Made by a program: the position numbers and the translations under genes. Shown here piece by piece: positions 28,607 to 39,276 of a DNA stretch of 64,000 nt. Below the pieces are notes generated by a model that saw only the letters and a program-made list of their open reading frames with translations, had not been told where the DNA came from and searched no databases. Source of the DNA: Pseudomonas mosselii (GTDB taxonomy: Bacteria; Pseudomonadota; Gammaproteobacteria; Pseudomonadales; Pseudomonadaceae); NCBI RefSeq assembly GCF_003205295.1, contig NZ_QJRP01000005.1:62001-126000 (forward strand). Direction: 5' to 3'. Numbering within the stretch: the first letter of the stretch is position 1; every line of letters begins with the position of its first letter.

Positions 28607-29749
28607 TCAGGGGCGCGCGGCGCTGTCTTGCGGCTCGTCGGCAGCCAGCTGGCGTACGGCGATGTAGCGCTCGCTGCGGCGGGTACGGTCGTTGACCTGC
28701 CCCACCAGCTGGCCGCAGGCGGCGTCGATGTCGTCACCGCGGGTGGTGCGCGTGGTCACGTTGAAGCCGCCATGGTGCAGCAGGTCTTGGAAGCGACGGA
28801 TGGCATTGTTGCTCGGTCGCTCGTAGCCAGAATGCGGGAACGGGTTGAACGGGATCAGGTTGATCTTGCACGGCACGTCGCGCAGCAGCTCGATCATCTG
28901 TGCCGCGTGCTCAGGCTGGTCGTTGACGTCCTTGAGCAGGGTGTACTCGATGGTCAGCACGCGCTTGCCGCCGAGCGTGGACATGTAGCCCATGCACGAT
29001 TCCAGCAGCATCTTCAGCGGGTACTTCTTGTTGATCGGTACCAGCTGGTTGCGCAGCTCGTCGTTGGGAGCGTGCAGCGACAGTGCCAGGGACACGTCGA
29101 TGTGCTTGGCCAGCTCGTCGATCATCGGCACCACGCCCGAGGTGGACAGGGTGACGCGACGCTTGGAAATGCCATAGCCCAGATCTTCCATCATGATCTT
29201 CATGGCGGCGATGACATTGTCGAAATTCAGCAGGGGCTCGCCCATGCCCATCATGACCACGTTGGTGATGGCGCGGTCGATCTTGGCCGGAACGGTCCCG
29301 AAGGATTTGTTGGCAAGCCACACCTGGCCGATCACTTCGGCGGCGGTGAGGTTGCTGTTGAAGCCTTGCTTGCCGGTGGAGCAGAAGCTGCAGTCCAGGG
29401 CACAGCCGGCTTGCGACGAGACGCAGAGCGTACCGCGGTCGTCGGTAGGGATGTAGACGGTCTCGACGCAGCTGCCGGAGGCAACGCGAACCACCCACTT
29501 GCGGGTACCGTCGGCGGAAATGTCTTCACTGACCACTTCCGGACCCCGAATCTCGGCAACGGCCTCGAGCTTTTCGCGCAGGACCTTGCCGACATTGGTC
29601 ATGGCGGCGAAATCGTCGACGCCAAAATGGTGAATCCACTTCATCACCTGGCCAGCGCGAAAGCGCTTCTCCCCGATCGAGTCGAAGAACTGTTCCATTT
29701 CCTGCAGGGTCAGCCCCAACAGGTTGATTTTGCCGGTAGATGTCGTCAT
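28607..29749 (-). CDS. rlmN: Dual-specificity rRNA/tRNA methyltransferase RlmN
   Basis: A 380-residue radical SAM enzyme that makes 2-methyladenosine in 23S rRNA (A2503) and some tRNAs. The radical SAM cluster ligands are C116, C120 and C123 in [12 protein letters not shown]; the GGEP-like motif appears as [11 protein letters not shown]-terminal cysteine in [12 protein letters not shown] is the methyl-carrying residue. It lies between ndk and pilF in one strand. Confidence 0.96.
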   Translation of the reverse strand: MTTSTGKINLLGLTLQEMEQFFDSIGEKRFRAGQVMKWIHHFGVDDFAAMTNVGKVLREKLEAVAEIRGPEVVSEDISADGTRKWVVRVASGSCVETVYIPTDDRGTLCVSSQAGCALDCSFCSTGKQGFNSNLTAAEVIGQVWLANKSFGTVPAKIDRAITNVVMMGMGEPLLNFDNVIAAMKIMMEDLGYGISKRRVTLSTSGVVPMIDELAKHIDVSLALSLHAPNDELRNQLVPINKKYPLKMLLESCMGYMSTLGGKRVLTIEYTLLKDVNDQPEHAAQMIELLRDVPCKINLIPFNPFPHSGYERPSNNAIRRFQDLLHHGGFNVTTRTTRGDDIDAACGQLVGQVNDRTRRSERYIAVRQLAADEPQDSAARP

Positions 29750-29777
29750 GGATTCACCTTCACCCTTAAGCTTTCGC

Positions 29778-30203
29778 TTAGCGAGTGGTTACCTCGGTAG
29801 CAGCGAAGAAGTAAGCGATTTCGCGAGCAGCAGCAGCTTCGGAGTCCGAACCGTGAACGGCGTTGGCGTCGATCGACTCGGCGAAGTCAGCACGGATGGT
29901 GCCTGGAGCAGCTTCTTTAGGGTTGGTAGCGCCCATCAGCTCACGGTTGCGAGCGATGGCGTTCTCGCCTTCCAGAACCTGGACAACGACTGGGCCGGAA
30001 GTCATGAAGGCAACCAGGTCACCGAAGAAGCCACGAGCGCTGTGCTCGGCGTAGAAGCCTTCGGCTTCGGCTTTGGACAGTTGCTTGATTTTCGAGGCAA
30101 CGATTTTCAGGCCGGCTTCTTCGAAGCGAGTGGTGATCTTGCCGATGACGTTTTTGGCGACGGCGTCAGGCTTGATGATCGAGAAAGTACGTTGAACAGC
30201 CAT
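29778..30203 (-). CDS. ndk: Nucleoside diphosphate kinase
   Basis: A 141-residue enzyme balancing nucleoside triphosphate pools by phosphate transfer. The catalytic histidine is H117 in NAVHGSDS, with the usual N-terminal [11 protein letters not shown] and the [14 protein letters not shown] stretch. It is separated from iscX by a terminator hairpin and has its own likely promoter inside that hairpin. A good ribosome site (GGAG) precedes the ATG. Confidence 0.97.
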   Translation of the reverse strand: MAVQRTFSIIKPDAVAKNVIGKITTRFEEAGLKIVASKIKQLSKAEAEGFYAEHSARGFFGDLVAFMTSGPVVVQVLEGENAIARNRELMGATNPKEAAPGTIRADFAESIDANAVHGSDSEAAAAREIAYFFAATEVTTR

Positions 30204-30239
30204 GGAGAACTCCAGAAATATGAGTGTTGCGAAAAATTA

Positions 30240-30262
30240 AACCCGCGAATTATACGCGGGTT
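30240..30262 (-). terminator. Terminator of the isc operon
   Basis: On the reverse strand AACCCGCG, loop TATAATT, CGCGGGTT is followed by TAATTTTTC. The eight-pair stem and T-rich tail lie about 30 bases after iscX and before ndk. The loop itself reads as a consensus -10 box. Confidence 0.75.
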
Positions 30263-30277
30263 CCAGGGGATTGCCTA
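30249..30277 (-). promoter_or_regulatory. Candidate ndk promoter nested in the isc terminator
   Basis: On the reverse strand TAGGCA (30272-30277), a 17-base spacer and TATAAT (30249-30254) form a promoter pointing at ndk. The perfect -10 lies in the loop of the terminator hairpin and the 3' part of the spacer in its stem. The -35 matches four of six consensus bases. Confidence 0.45.
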
Positions 30278-30292
30278 ACCTGCAGCGTGCGC

Positions 30293-30493
30293 TTAGTCGG
30301 CTTCGTCGATCCAGGCCGCCTGGATGGCCTCGAGCACCTTCTCACCGCCGCGTGACGGATCGTCGCTGAACTCTGGCAGTGCCAGCACCCAGCGGTGCAG
30401 ATCGACGAAATTCACGTAACGAGGATCGACGTCGGGCTTGCTTTCTGCAAGCTGGATGGCGATCTCAAGTACATCAATCCATTTCAGGCTCAT
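30293..30493 (-). CDS. iscX: Small acidic Fe-S assembly protein IscX
   Basis: A 66-residue acidic protein (YfhJ) that binds IscS and iron and tunes cluster assembly. The sequence MSLKWIDVLEIAIQLAE, then DPRYVNFVDLHRWVLALPEF and a terminal WIDEAD, is characteristic. The in-frame extension upstream overlaps fdx and has no ribosome site; the ATG at 30493 lies ten bases after fdx ends. It is the last isc gene before the terminator. Confidence 0.95.
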   Translation of the reverse strand: MSLKWIDVLEIAIQLAESKPDVDPRYVNFVDLHRWVLALPEFSDDPSRGGEKVLEAIQAAWIDEAD

Positions 30494-30503
30494 GGGGCAA
30501 ACC

Positions 30504-30845
30504 TCAGTGCGGCGCTTCAGCGGCGTGGTTGAGCGAGTATTTGGGGATTTCGATGGTGAGGTCTTCATCGGCCACCACCACCTGGCAACCCAGGCGCGAT
30601 TGCGCTTCCAGGCCCCACGCCTTGTCCAGCATGTCTTCTTCGAGCTCGTCGGCTTCTTCAAGCGAGTCGAAACCCTTGCGCACGATGCAGTGGCAAGTGG
30701 TGCAGGCCTTGACGCCGCCGCAGGCGCTTTCCATCTCGATGTGATGATCGTGGGCCAGCTCCAGGATGTTGGTCCCGGCGGGTACTTCCACGGTCAGCCC
30801 CTCGGGGCAGAATTTTTCATGCGGCAGGAATGTCACCAGCGGCAT
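30504..30845 (-). CDS. fdx: ISC-type 2Fe-2S ferredoxin
   Basis: A 113-residue adrenodoxin-like ferredoxin giving electrons for cluster assembly. Cluster cysteines C42, C48 and C51 sit in ACGGVKACTTCHC, with C87 in SRLGCQ, matching the family spacing. It starts three bases after the hscA stop and precedes iscX by ten. Confidence 0.96.
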   Translation of the reverse strand: MPLVTFLPHEKFCPEGLTVEVPAGTNILELAHDHHIEMESACGGVKACTTCHCIVRKGFDSLEEADELEEDMLDKAWGLEAQSRLGCQVVVADEDLTIEIPKYSLNHAAEAPH

Positions 30846-30848
30846 CGA

Positions 30849-32711
<1,863 letters not shown>

Positions 32712-32754
32712 GCTTATCTGAGTACCTTAGGCGTCATCACGGGCAACGCCGGGG

Positions 32755-33276
32755 TTAATCGTCGAGGCGCTCTTCGAGTTGGCGCACTTCTTGGGCGAGC
32801 TTGTCGAGGAACTGCATGCGGCGCATCAGGCGCTCGGCCTGCTCACGCTCTGCAGCAACATCCCAGCAGGCGGCGAAATCCTCGTTCAGCGTGTCCTGGG
32901 CGACCTTGAGGCGCTTCTTGAACACGGCCACGCCGTCGAGGTCGGCTTCGTCCTGCAGCTCTTCGAGCTCTTCGCGCCACTGCATCTGCTGCAGCAGGAA
33001 GTCCGGGTCGTGCACGGTGACTTCCTGGGGCACCTCGTGGCCGCCGATGGCCAGCAGGTAGCGGGCCCGGCGCGGCGCGCTGCGCAAGGTCTGGTAGGCG
33101 TCGTTGAGGGCCGCCGACTTTTCCAGGGCTACGCGCTGCTCGCGCTCGGAAGCGTCGGCGAAACGGTCCGGATGGACCTCACGGGCCAGCTCGCGGTAGC
33201 GAACGGCCAGTTTGTCGAGGTCCAGGCGAAAGCCGGGTTGCAGCTCAAACAGGGCGAAATGACAGGGAGTACCCAC
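32755..33276 (-). CDS. hscB: Fe-S assembly J-protein HscB
   Basis: A 173-residue co-chaperone that brings IscU to HscA. The J-domain HPD motif is at residues 35-37 ([10 protein letters not shown]); the C-terminal three-helix domain that binds IscU follows. The start is a GTG ([16 protein letters not shown]), eight bases after iscA ends; the longer open frame overlaps iscA and does not resemble the family. Confidence 0.94.
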   Translation of the reverse strand: MGTPCHFALFELQPGFRLDLDKLAVRYRELAREVHPDRFADASEREQRVALEKSAALNDAYQTLRSAPRRARYLLAIGGHEVPQEVTVHDPDFLLQQMQWREELEELQDEADLDGVAVFKKRLKVAQDTLNEDFAACWDVAAEREQAERLMRRMQFLDKLAQEVRQLEERLDD

Positions 33277-33284
33277 GGCCAGCC

Positions 33285-33608
33285 TCAAACGTTGAAGCTT
33301 TCGCCGCAGCCACACTCACCGCGCACGTTGGGGTTGTTGAACTTGAAGCCTTCGTTCAACCCTTCCTTGACGAAGTCCAGTTCGGTGCCGTCGAGGTAGA
33401 CCAGGCTTTTCGGGTCGATGATGACCTTCACGCCGTGGTTCTCGAACACCTGGTCTTCGGCGGCGAGCTCGTCGACGAACTCCAGCACGTAGGCCAGGCC
33501 CGAGCAGCCGGTGGTGCGCACGCCCAGGCGAATGCCCTCACCCTTGCCGCGCCCGTCGAGGGAGCGGCGAATATGGTTGGCGGCGGCTTCTGTCATGCTG
33601 ATAGCCAT
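33285..33608 (-). CDS. iscA: A-type Fe-S carrier IscA
   Basis: A 107-residue A-type carrier protein. The three ligand cysteines are C35 in TTGCSGLAY and C99/C101 in the tail [11 protein letters not shown]. It lies between iscU and hscB as expected and delivers clusters to target proteins such as IspG. Confidence 0.97.
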   Translation of the reverse strand: MAISMTEAAANHIRRSLDGRGKGEGIRLGVRTTGCSGLAYVLEFVDELAAEDQVFENHGVKVIIDPKSLVYLDGTELDFVKEGLNEGFKFNNPNVRGECGCGESFNV

Positions 33609-33636
33609 CGGAACTCCTTACCTCGCAACAGTCGAC

Positions 33637-34023
33637 TTAGATCAAGCCTTTCTTCTGCTTGTAATCGCGAACAGCGGCCTTGATGGCATCTTCGGCGAGC
33701 ACGGAGCAGTGGATCTTGACCGGCGGCAGTGCCAGCTCTTCAGCCAGCTGGGTGTTCTTGATGGTCTCGGCCTCGTCCAGGGTCTTGCCCTTCATCCACT
33801 CGGTGGCGAGGGAGCTGGAGGCGATGGCCGAACCGCAGCCGTAGGTCTTGAACTTGGCGTCTTCGATGACGCCCTGCTCGTTGACCTTGATCTGCAGGCG
33901 CATCACGTCGCCGCAGGCCGGGGCGCCGACCATGCCGGTGCCGACATCCGGATCGTCGGCGTTCATCTTGCCGACGTTGCGCGGGTTTTCGTAGTGGTCG
34001 ATGACCTTTTCACTGTATGCCAT
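33637..34023 (-). CDS. iscU: Fe-S cluster scaffold IscU
   Basis: The 128-residue scaffold on which clusters are built. C37 and D39 (GAPACGDVM), C63 (YGCGSAIAS) and H105-C106 (KIHCS) are all present, and the chaperone recognition motif LPPVK is at residues 99-103. It follows iscS in the operon. Confidence 0.98.
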   Translation of the reverse strand: MAYSEKVIDHYENPRNVGKMNADDPDVGTGMVGAPACGDVMRLQIKVNEQGVIEDAKFKTYGCGSAIASSSLATEWMKGKTLDEAETIKNTQLAEELALPPVKIHCSVLAEDAIKAAVRDYKQKKGLI

Positions 34024-34069
34024 GGTGCAATTCCTTCCTCATCAGGGAGCCGCTCTTGCCGGCGACTGC

Positions 34070-35284
34070 TTAGTGGGCGGCCCACTCGATCTTGGAGATG
34101 TCGACGCCGTCTTTGTACATGTCCCACAGCGGCGACAATTCACGCAGCTTGTTCACGGCTTCGCAGACTTTCTGCGCGGCGTAGTCGACTTCTTCTTCGG
34201 TGGTGAAGCGGCCGAAGGAGAAGCGGATCGAGCTGTGCGCCAGTTCGTCGTTGCGGCCCAGGGCGCGCAGGACGTAGGACGGCTCGAGCGAAGCGGAGGT
34301 GCAGGCCGAACCGGACGAAACGGCGATGTCCTTCAGCGACATCAGCAGCGACTCGCCCTCGACGTAGTTGAAGCTCAGGTTCAGGTTGTGCGGCACGCGC
34401 TGGGTCTGGCTGCCGTTGACGTACAGCTCTTCGAGGCCCGAGACCTGCTTGAAGAAGCGGTCGCTCAGGGCCTTGATGCGCACGTTCTCGGCGGCCATTT
34501 CCTGCTTGGCGATGGCAAAAGCCTCACCCATGCCGACGATCTGGTGGGTCGGCAGGGTGCCCGAACGCATGCCGCGCTCATGGCCACCGCCGTGAATGAT
34601 GGCTTCCAGGCGCACGCGCGGTTTGCGGCTGACGTACAGCGCGCCGATACCTTTCGGGCCGTAGACCTTGTGCGCGGAGAACGACATCAGGTCGACTTTC
34701 AGCTTCTGCAGATCGATCTCGACGCGGCCGGCCGACTGCGCGGCATCGACGTGGAACAGCACGCCGCGCGAGCGGGTCAGTTCACCGATGGCGGCGATGT
34801 CGTTGATCGAGCCGACTTCGTTGTTCACGTGCATCAGCGAGACCAGGATGGTGTCGTCGCGCAGGACAGCCTCGACCATGGCCGGAGTGACGATGCCGTC
34901 TTCGCCAGGCTCGAGGTAAGTGACTTCGAAACCTTCACGCTCGAGCTGGCGAGCGGTGTCCAGGACCGCCTTGTGCTCGATCTTGGAGGTGATGATGTGC
35001 TTGCCCTTGGTCTGATAGAAGTGCGCCACGCCCTTCAGGGCGAGGTTGTCGGACTCGGTGGCACCGCTGGTCCAGACGATCTCGCGCGGGTCGGCGTTGA
35101 TCAGCTCGGCGACCTGGCGGCGGCCGTTCTCGACTGCTTCCTCGGCCTTCCAGCCGAACACGTGGGAGCGCGAGGCCGGGTTGCCGAAGTTCCCGTCGAC
35201 CAGCAGGCACTCGGCCATCTTCTGGGCGACACGGGGATCGACCGGCGTGGTCGCGGAGTAATCGAGGTAGATCGGCAACTTCAT
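34070..35284 (-). CDS. iscS: Cysteine desulfurase IscS
   Basis: A 404-residue PLP enzyme that takes sulfur from cysteine for clusters and tRNA thiolation. The PLP lysine is in [12 protein letters not shown] and the mobile persulfide cysteine in [14 protein letters not shown]-terminal residues [14 protein letters not shown] are typical. The gene starts 44 bases after iscR. Confidence 0.98.
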   Translation of the reverse strand: MKLPIYLDYSATTPVDPRVAQKMAECLLVDGNFGNPASRSHVFGWKAEEAVENGRRQVAELINADPREIVWTSGATESDNLALKGVAHFYQTKGKHIITSKIEHKAVLDTARQLEREGFEVTYLEPGEDGIVTPAMVEAVLRDDTILVSLMHVNNEVGSINDIAAIGELTRSRGVLFHVDAAQSAGRVEIDLQKLKVDLMSFSAHKVYGPKGIGALYVSRKPRVRLEAIIHGGGHERGMRSGTLPTHQIVGMGEAFAIAKQEMAAENVRIKALSDRFFKQVSGLEELYVNGSQTQRVPHNLNLSFNYVEGESLLMSLKDIAVSSGSACTSASLEPSYVLRALGRNDELAHSSIRFSFGRFTTEEEVDYAAQKVCEAVNKLRELSPLWDMYKDGVDISKIEWAAH

Positions 35285-35328
35285 TGAGTATCTCCTATCA
35301 GGCGGTGGCGTCGCTCGTCGCTGCGGTT

Positions 35329-35820
35329 TCAGTCGACGGCGGACGTCTCAATCTTGTCCAGCTGGGCAACTCGGCCTGCGACACGGCGCAGGTCCTGGCG
35401 CTGGGCGACTTCCTGCACCTCGCGGCGCATGACGAGGTCGGCCAGGCTGATGCCACTGAGGAATTCATGGATCTGCTGGCTCAGGTCGCACCATAGGTGG
35501 TGAGTCAGGCAGGTATCACCGGCGTGGCAGTCCCCCAGGCCCTGGCAACGGGTGGCATCGACCGATTCGTTGACCGCGTCGATGACCTGGGCCACCTGGA
35601 TGGTTTCCATGCCCCGCGACAGCTGGTAGCCGCCGCCCGGACCGCGAACACTGGAGACCAGGCTACTGCGGCGCAGCTTGGCGAACAGCTGTTCCAGATA
35701 AGAGAGGGAGATGCCCTGGCGCTCGGAAATATCGGCCAAAGACACCGGCCCATGCTGCGCGTGCAACGCCAGGTCAAGCATGGCGGTCACGGCGTATCGG
35801 CCTTTGGTAGTCAGTCGCAT
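35329..35820 (-). CDS. iscR: Iron-sulfur cluster regulator IscR
   Basis: A 163-residue Rrf2-family repressor/activator. The winged helix lies in the first 65 residues ([19 protein letters not shown]); the 2Fe-2S ligands C92, C98, C104 and H107 ([17 protein letters not shown]) match E. coli numbering. It heads the isc operon and two IscR-type boxes cover its promoter, so autoregulation by holo-IscR is expected. Confidence 0.97.
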   Translation of the reverse strand: MRLTTKGRYAVTAMLDLALHAQHGPVSLADISERQGISLSYLEQLFAKLRRSSLVSSVRGPGGGYQLSRGMETIQVAQVIDAVNESVDATRCQGLGDCHAGDTCLTHHLWCDLSQQIHEFLSGISLADLVMRREVQEVAQRQDLRRVAGRVAQLDKIETSAVD

Positions 35821-35857
35821 GGCGTATGGGTACCACGGGAGTTACAGGATGTGTGCG

Positions 35858-35915
35858 AGTATGCGATTCCCGAGCATTTAAGTCAACTATTAGACCTAGT
35901 GCTTTAGTCGGGTAT
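35858..35915 (-). promoter_or_regulatory. isc operon promoter with two abutting IscR boxes
   Basis: On the reverse strand the -35 TTGACT (35881-35886) and -10 CATACT (35858-35863) are 17 bases apart. Two 25-base sites resemble the type 1 IscR motif ATASYYGACTRWWWYAGTC. ATACCCGACTAAAGCACTAG starts the upstream one (35891-35915) and ATAGTTGACTTAAATGCTCG the one on the -35 (35866-35890). They touch with no gap. Left halves fit better than right halves. Confidence 0.7.
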
Positions 35916-35988
35916 GCATGCGGGAGGCGGGCGCGAGTGTAGCAGACAAGGGGCGCAAGCACACGCCCCTTGTGTCGGCCCGGCGCAA

Positions 35989-36777
35989 TCAATGCGACTG
36001 AGTGTCGCCCTGCTTCAGTTCGGCGCAGGCCGCGGCGAAGTCGTCGTCGGGCAGCGCCGGCAGCTCCTTGGCACAGTAGTCACTGCCCATCCGGGTCAGC
36101 GCGCCGCACATCCCCTCCAGGCGCTCGTCGACGGCCTGCAGGTGGTCGAGCATCTGGCCGATGGCGCGAGCCACCGGGTCGGGCATGTCGCCGCTGACGC
36201 CATAGGCGTCGAAACCGATCTTCTCGGCCATGGCCTTGCGCTTGGCCTCGACGGCGTCATCCTCGGTCTTGACGATGATCCGCCCCGGGATGCCCACCGC
36301 CGTGGCGCCGGCCGGCACCGCCTTGGTGACCACGGCGTTGGAGCCGATCTTGGCCCCGGCGCCGACGGTGAACGGGCCCAGCACCTTGGCTCCAGCACCG
36401 ACCACCACGCCGTTTTCCAGGGTCGGGTGGCGCTTGCCCTTGTTCCAGCTGGTGCCACCGAGGGTAACGCCCTGGTACAGGGTCACGTCGTCACCGATCT
36501 CGGCGGTCTCGCCGATGACAATGCCCATGCCGTGGTCGATGAAGAAACGCCGACCGATGGTCGCGCCCGGGTGGATTTCGATACCGGTCATCCAGCGACC
36601 GAAGTTCGACACCAGCCGCGCCAGCCATTTGAAATCGCGCCGCCACAGGGCATTGCCCAGGCGGTGCAGCCAGATGGCATGCATCCCCGGGTAGCAGGTC
36701 AGGACCTCGAAGGCGTTGCGCGCCGCCGGGTCACGATGGAAAACGCTCTGGATATCTTCACGCAGACGCTCGAACAT
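35989..36777 (-). CDS. cysE: Serine O-acetyltransferase
   Basis: A 262-residue enzyme making O-acetylserine for cysteine synthesis. The left-handed parallel beta helix shows hexapeptide repeats ([38 protein letters not shown]) with the catalytic [15 protein letters not shown]. The tail is longer than in the shortest family members. It lies four bases downstream of trmJ and upstream of the isc operon; cysteine is the sulfur source for IscS, so the neighbourhood is functionally coherent. Confidence 0.95.
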   Translation of the reverse strand: MFERLREDIQSVFHRDPAARNAFEVLTCYPGMHAIWLHRLGNALWRRDFKWLARLVSNFGRWMTGIEIHPGATIGRRFFIDHGMGIVIGETAEIGDDVTLYQGVTLGGTSWNKGKRHPTLENGVVVGAGAKVLGPFTVGAGAKIGSNAVVTKAVPAGATAVGIPGRIIVKTEDDAVEAKRKAMAEKIGFDAYGVSGDMPDPVARAIGQMLDHLQAVDERLEGMCGALTRMGSDYCAKELPALPDDDFAAACAELKQGDTQSH

Positions 36778-36780
36778 CTG

Positions 36781-37536
36781 TCAGTCCTTCCTTTTATGCG
36801 GCTCGCCCCGTGCGACCTTCTGGGTCTCGGTGAGGATACCGCGCAAAATGCTCATTTCCGGACGCTCGACCGAGCTTCGCCCATACAGCCGGCGCAGGCG
36901 CGCCATCAGGTGCTTGGGTTTCTCGGGATCGAGGAAGCCGATGTCCACCAGGGTCTTTTCCAGGTGGTCGTAGAACAGCTCCATTTCGTCCATGGTCGCC
37001 AGCTCGCTGGCGTCGACCTTCTCGACCTTCGCCGCCGCGCCCTGCCCTGCCAGCCAGGCCATGCGCACCTCATAGGAGAGCACCTGGACGGCGGCGGCCA
37101 GATTCAGCGAGCTGAAGTCGGGGTTCGAGGGAATGTGCACGTGGAAGTGACATCGCTGCAGTTCTTCGTTGGTCAGGCCGGCGTGCTCGCGCCCGAACAC
37201 CAGGGCGATCTCTTCGCCGCCGGTGGCGTGCGCCACGGCCTTGGCCCCACATTCGCGGGGGTCGATCAGCGGCCAGGGGATGCTGCGCTCACGGGCGCTG
37301 GTGCCCATGACCAGGCTGCAGCCGACCAGCGCCTGCTCGAGGCTGTCGACCACCTGGGCGTTGCCCAGCACGTCGTCGGCACCCGAGGCGCGGGCGCTGG
37401 CGTCCGCGGCCGGGAACTCTTTTGGCTGCACCAGCACCAGGCGCGACAAGCCCATGTTTTTCATGGCACGCGCAGCGCCGCCGATGTTGCCGGGGTGGCT
37501 GGTATTGACCAGAACAACACGAATATTTTGCAGCAA
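36781..37536 (-). CDS. trmJ: tRNA (cytidine/uridine-2'-O-)-methyltransferase TrmJ
   Basis: A 251-residue SPOUT methyltransferase acting on position 32 of tRNAs. Knot motifs are VVLVNTSHPGNIGGAARAMK at the N-terminus, ALVFGREHAGL near residue 115 and IPSNPDFSSLNLAAAVQVLS near 135. No ATG or GTG fits; a TTG at 37534-37536 gives the family start MLQNIRVVLVNTS with GAGAG upstream, so a TTG start is proposed. A longer ATG frame adds 32 unrelated residues. Confidence 0.9.
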   Translation of the reverse strand: MLQNIRVVLVNTSHPGNIGGAARAMKNMGLSRLVLVQPKEFPAADASARASGADDVLGNAQVVDSLEQALVGCSLVMGTSARERSIPWPLIDPRECGAKAVAHATGGEEIALVFGREHAGLTNEELQRCHFHVHIPSNPDFSSLNLAAAVQVLSYEVRMAWLAGQGAAAKVEKVDASELATMDEMELFYDHLEKTLVDIGFLDPEKPKHLMARLRRLYGRSSVERPEMSILRGILTETQKVARGEPHKRKD

Positions 37537-37687
37537 GGTGTCGTGCTCTCGGATACGGAAACAGGAGGGTTCGATCTTACAGAACCGACCAGCGTAACGC
37601 CATGAAAGCAAATGTGACACTTCTGTCGTCAAAGATTTCTGCTAGAATGATCGGCTTTCCTCTTTAACATCTCCAGGTGACCTTCCC

Positions 37688-38506
37688 ATGCAGCCTATGC
37701 TGAATATCGCCCTGCGCGCCGCTCGCAGCGCCAGTGAACTGATTTTCCGCTCCATCGAACGCCTGGATAGCATCAAAGTCGACGAAAAGCAGTCCAAGGA
37801 CTATGTGTCCGAGGTTGATCGCGCCGCCGAGAAGGTCATCGTCGAGGCCCTGCGCAAGGCCTACCCGAACCACTCGATCCAGGGCGAAGAGACCGGCCTG
37901 CATGCCGGCAGCGGTGAAGAAGGCAAGGATTACCTGTGGATCATCGATCCGCTGGACGGCACCACCAACTTCCTGCGTGGCATCCCTCACTTCGCCGTCA
38001 GCATCGCCTGCAAATACCGCGGCCGCCTCGAGCACGCCGTGATCGTCGACCCGGTTCGCCAGGAAGAATTCACCGCCAGCCGTGGCCGTGGTGCCCAGAT
38101 CAACGGCCGCCGCCTGCGCGTCAGCTCGCGCACCAGCCTGGAAGGCGCCCTGCTGGGCACCGGCTTCCCGTTCCGTGACAACCAGATGGCCGATCTGGAC
38201 AACTACCTGGGCATGTTCCGCGCCCTGACCGGCCAGACCGCCGGCATCCGCCGCGCCGGCTCCGCCAGCCTGGACCTGGCCTATGTCGCCGCCGGCCGCT
38301 TCGACGCCTTCTGGGAGTCGGGCCTGTCCGAGTGGGACATGGCCGCGGGCGTGCTGCTGATCCAGGAAGCCGGTGGCCTGGTAAGCGACTTCAACGGTGG
38401 CCACGACTTCCTCGAGAAGGGCCATATCGTCGCGGGCAACATCAAGTGCTTCAAGGCCGTTCTGACCGCCATCCAGCCGCACCTGCCAGAGCACATGAAG
38501 CGCTAA
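37688..38506 (+). CDS. suhB: Inositol-1-monophosphatase SuhB
   Basis: A 272-residue magnesium-dependent phosphatase; in gammaproteobacteria SuhB also joins rRNA antitermination complexes. Metal motifs are GEETG near residue 66, WIIDPLDGTTNF at residues 84-95 and SEWDMAAGVLL near 215. It is divergent from trmJ and is closed by a long palindromic terminator. Confidence 0.96.
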   Translation: MQPMLNIALRAARSASELIFRSIERLDSIKVDEKQSKDYVSEVDRAAEKVIVEALRKAYPNHSIQGEETGLHAGSGEEGKDYLWIIDPLDGTTNFLRGIPHFAVSIACKYRGRLEHAVIVDPVRQEEFTASRGRGAQINGRRLRVSSRTSLEGALLGTGFPFRDNQMADLDNYLGMFRALTGQTAGIRRAGSASLDLAYVAAGRFDAFWESGLSEWDMAAGVLLIQEAGGLVSDFNGGHDFLEKGHIVAGNIKCFKAVLTAIQPHLPEHMKR

Positions 38507-38520
38507 GCGCCGATTGCCGA

Positions 38521-38558
38521 GCACAAAAAAAGCACCTCTCGAGGTGCTTTTTTTGTGC
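38521..38558. terminator. Bidirectional terminator between suhB and the glycine-zipper gene
   Basis: An exact palindrome: two 18-base arms (GCACAAAAAAAGCACCTC and complement) around a two-base centre. Each strand ends in seven Ts, so it can stop suhB from one side and the convergent glycine-zipper gene from the other. Confidence 0.92.
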
Positions 38559-38584
38559 CCGCAATCCAGCCAGGAGTGCGATCC

Positions 38585-38606
38585 CCTGTAGGAGCAGCCG
38601 CGCCGA
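38585..38606. repeat. Single degenerate REP unit
   Basis: CCTGTAGGAGCAGCCGCGCCGA resembles one REP arm with a substitution in the core and has no facing partner. It lies just beyond the palindromic terminator. Confidence 0.5.
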
Positions 38607-38608
38607 GA

Positions 38609-39157
38609 TCACTGCCCCGGCTGGTTCTGCCCCAGGATCAACTTGCCATTCTTGTCCAGCGGGATGGTCGAGCCCGGCTCGTGATCCATCTTCACCTTGC
38701 CCACCTGGTCACCGATGGAATAGGTCACGTTATAGCCCACCACCTTGTCGCTGATGTCATTGACCGTGTTGCAACGGGTTTGCGTGGTCGTGTAGGTATC
38801 ACGCTCCTGCATGCCTTCCTGCACCTTGTTACCGGCGTAACCGCCACCGACCGCACCGGCCACGGTGGCAATCTTCTTGCCGGTGCCACCACCAATCTGG
38901 TTGCCCAGCAGGCCACCGGCGATGGCACCAACCACCGTACCGGCAATCTGGTGCTGATCCTTGACCGGCGCCTGGCGCGTCACGGTGACATCCTTGCAGA
39001 CCTCACGCGGCGTTTTCACTTGCTGCTTGATCGGCTGCACGTCGGTGACCTGGGCGTACTCAGGCCCTTTGCTCACCAAGCTGTAGGTCGCCACAGCACC
39101 TCCGGCAGTCACACCGACAGCACCCAGAACCGCACCCACCAGCATTGATTTGTTCAC
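38609..39157 (-). CDS. Glycine-zipper 2TM envelope protein
   Basis: A 182-residue protein with an N-terminal membrane helix (LVGAVLGAVGVTAGGAVATY, residues 6-25) and a central glycine zipper (AGTVVGAIAGGLLGNQIGGG, then VAGAVGGGYAGNK, about residues 74-110) of the SlyB/PcP/YmgG type. A conserved C-terminal region with one Cys pair (EVCKD, TRCNT) follows. It is probably envelope-associated; function unknown. The GTG at 39157 was chosen because AGGAGG lies five bases upstream; the longer frame has none. Confidence 0.85.
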   Translation of the reverse strand: MNKSMLVGAVLGAVGVTAGGAVATYSLVSKGPEYAQVTDVQPIKQQVKTPREVCKDVTVTRQAPVKDQHQIAGTVVGAIAGGLLGNQIGGGTGKKIATVAGAVGGGYAGNKVQEGMQERDTYTTTQTRCNTVNDISDKVVGYNVTYSIGDQVGKVKMDHEPGSTIPLDKNGKLILGQNQPGQ

Positions 39158-39221
39158 GTGAACCTCCTGATCGTACCTGCGGGCTCCGGCCCGCCTTCTC
39201 CCTGCCTTGGAGCAAAAAAAA

Positions 39222-39246
39222 AGGCGCGAGTTCAACACTCGCGCCT
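39222..39246 (-). terminator. Terminator after secF
   Basis: AGGCGCGAGT, loop, ACTCGCGCCT forms a ten-pair stem; on the reverse strand it is followed by nine Ts. It ends the yajC-secD-secF transcript about 30 bases after secF. Confidence 0.9.
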
Positions 39247-39276
39247 CTCTTTACGCCAAATGGCGCGGAACAAGCC

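Noticed and set aside
37613..37648. suhB promoter with TAGAAT as -10
   Set aside because: The -10 is good but no -35 lies at an acceptable distance (nearest TGTGAC is 24 bases away), so no feature was listed.
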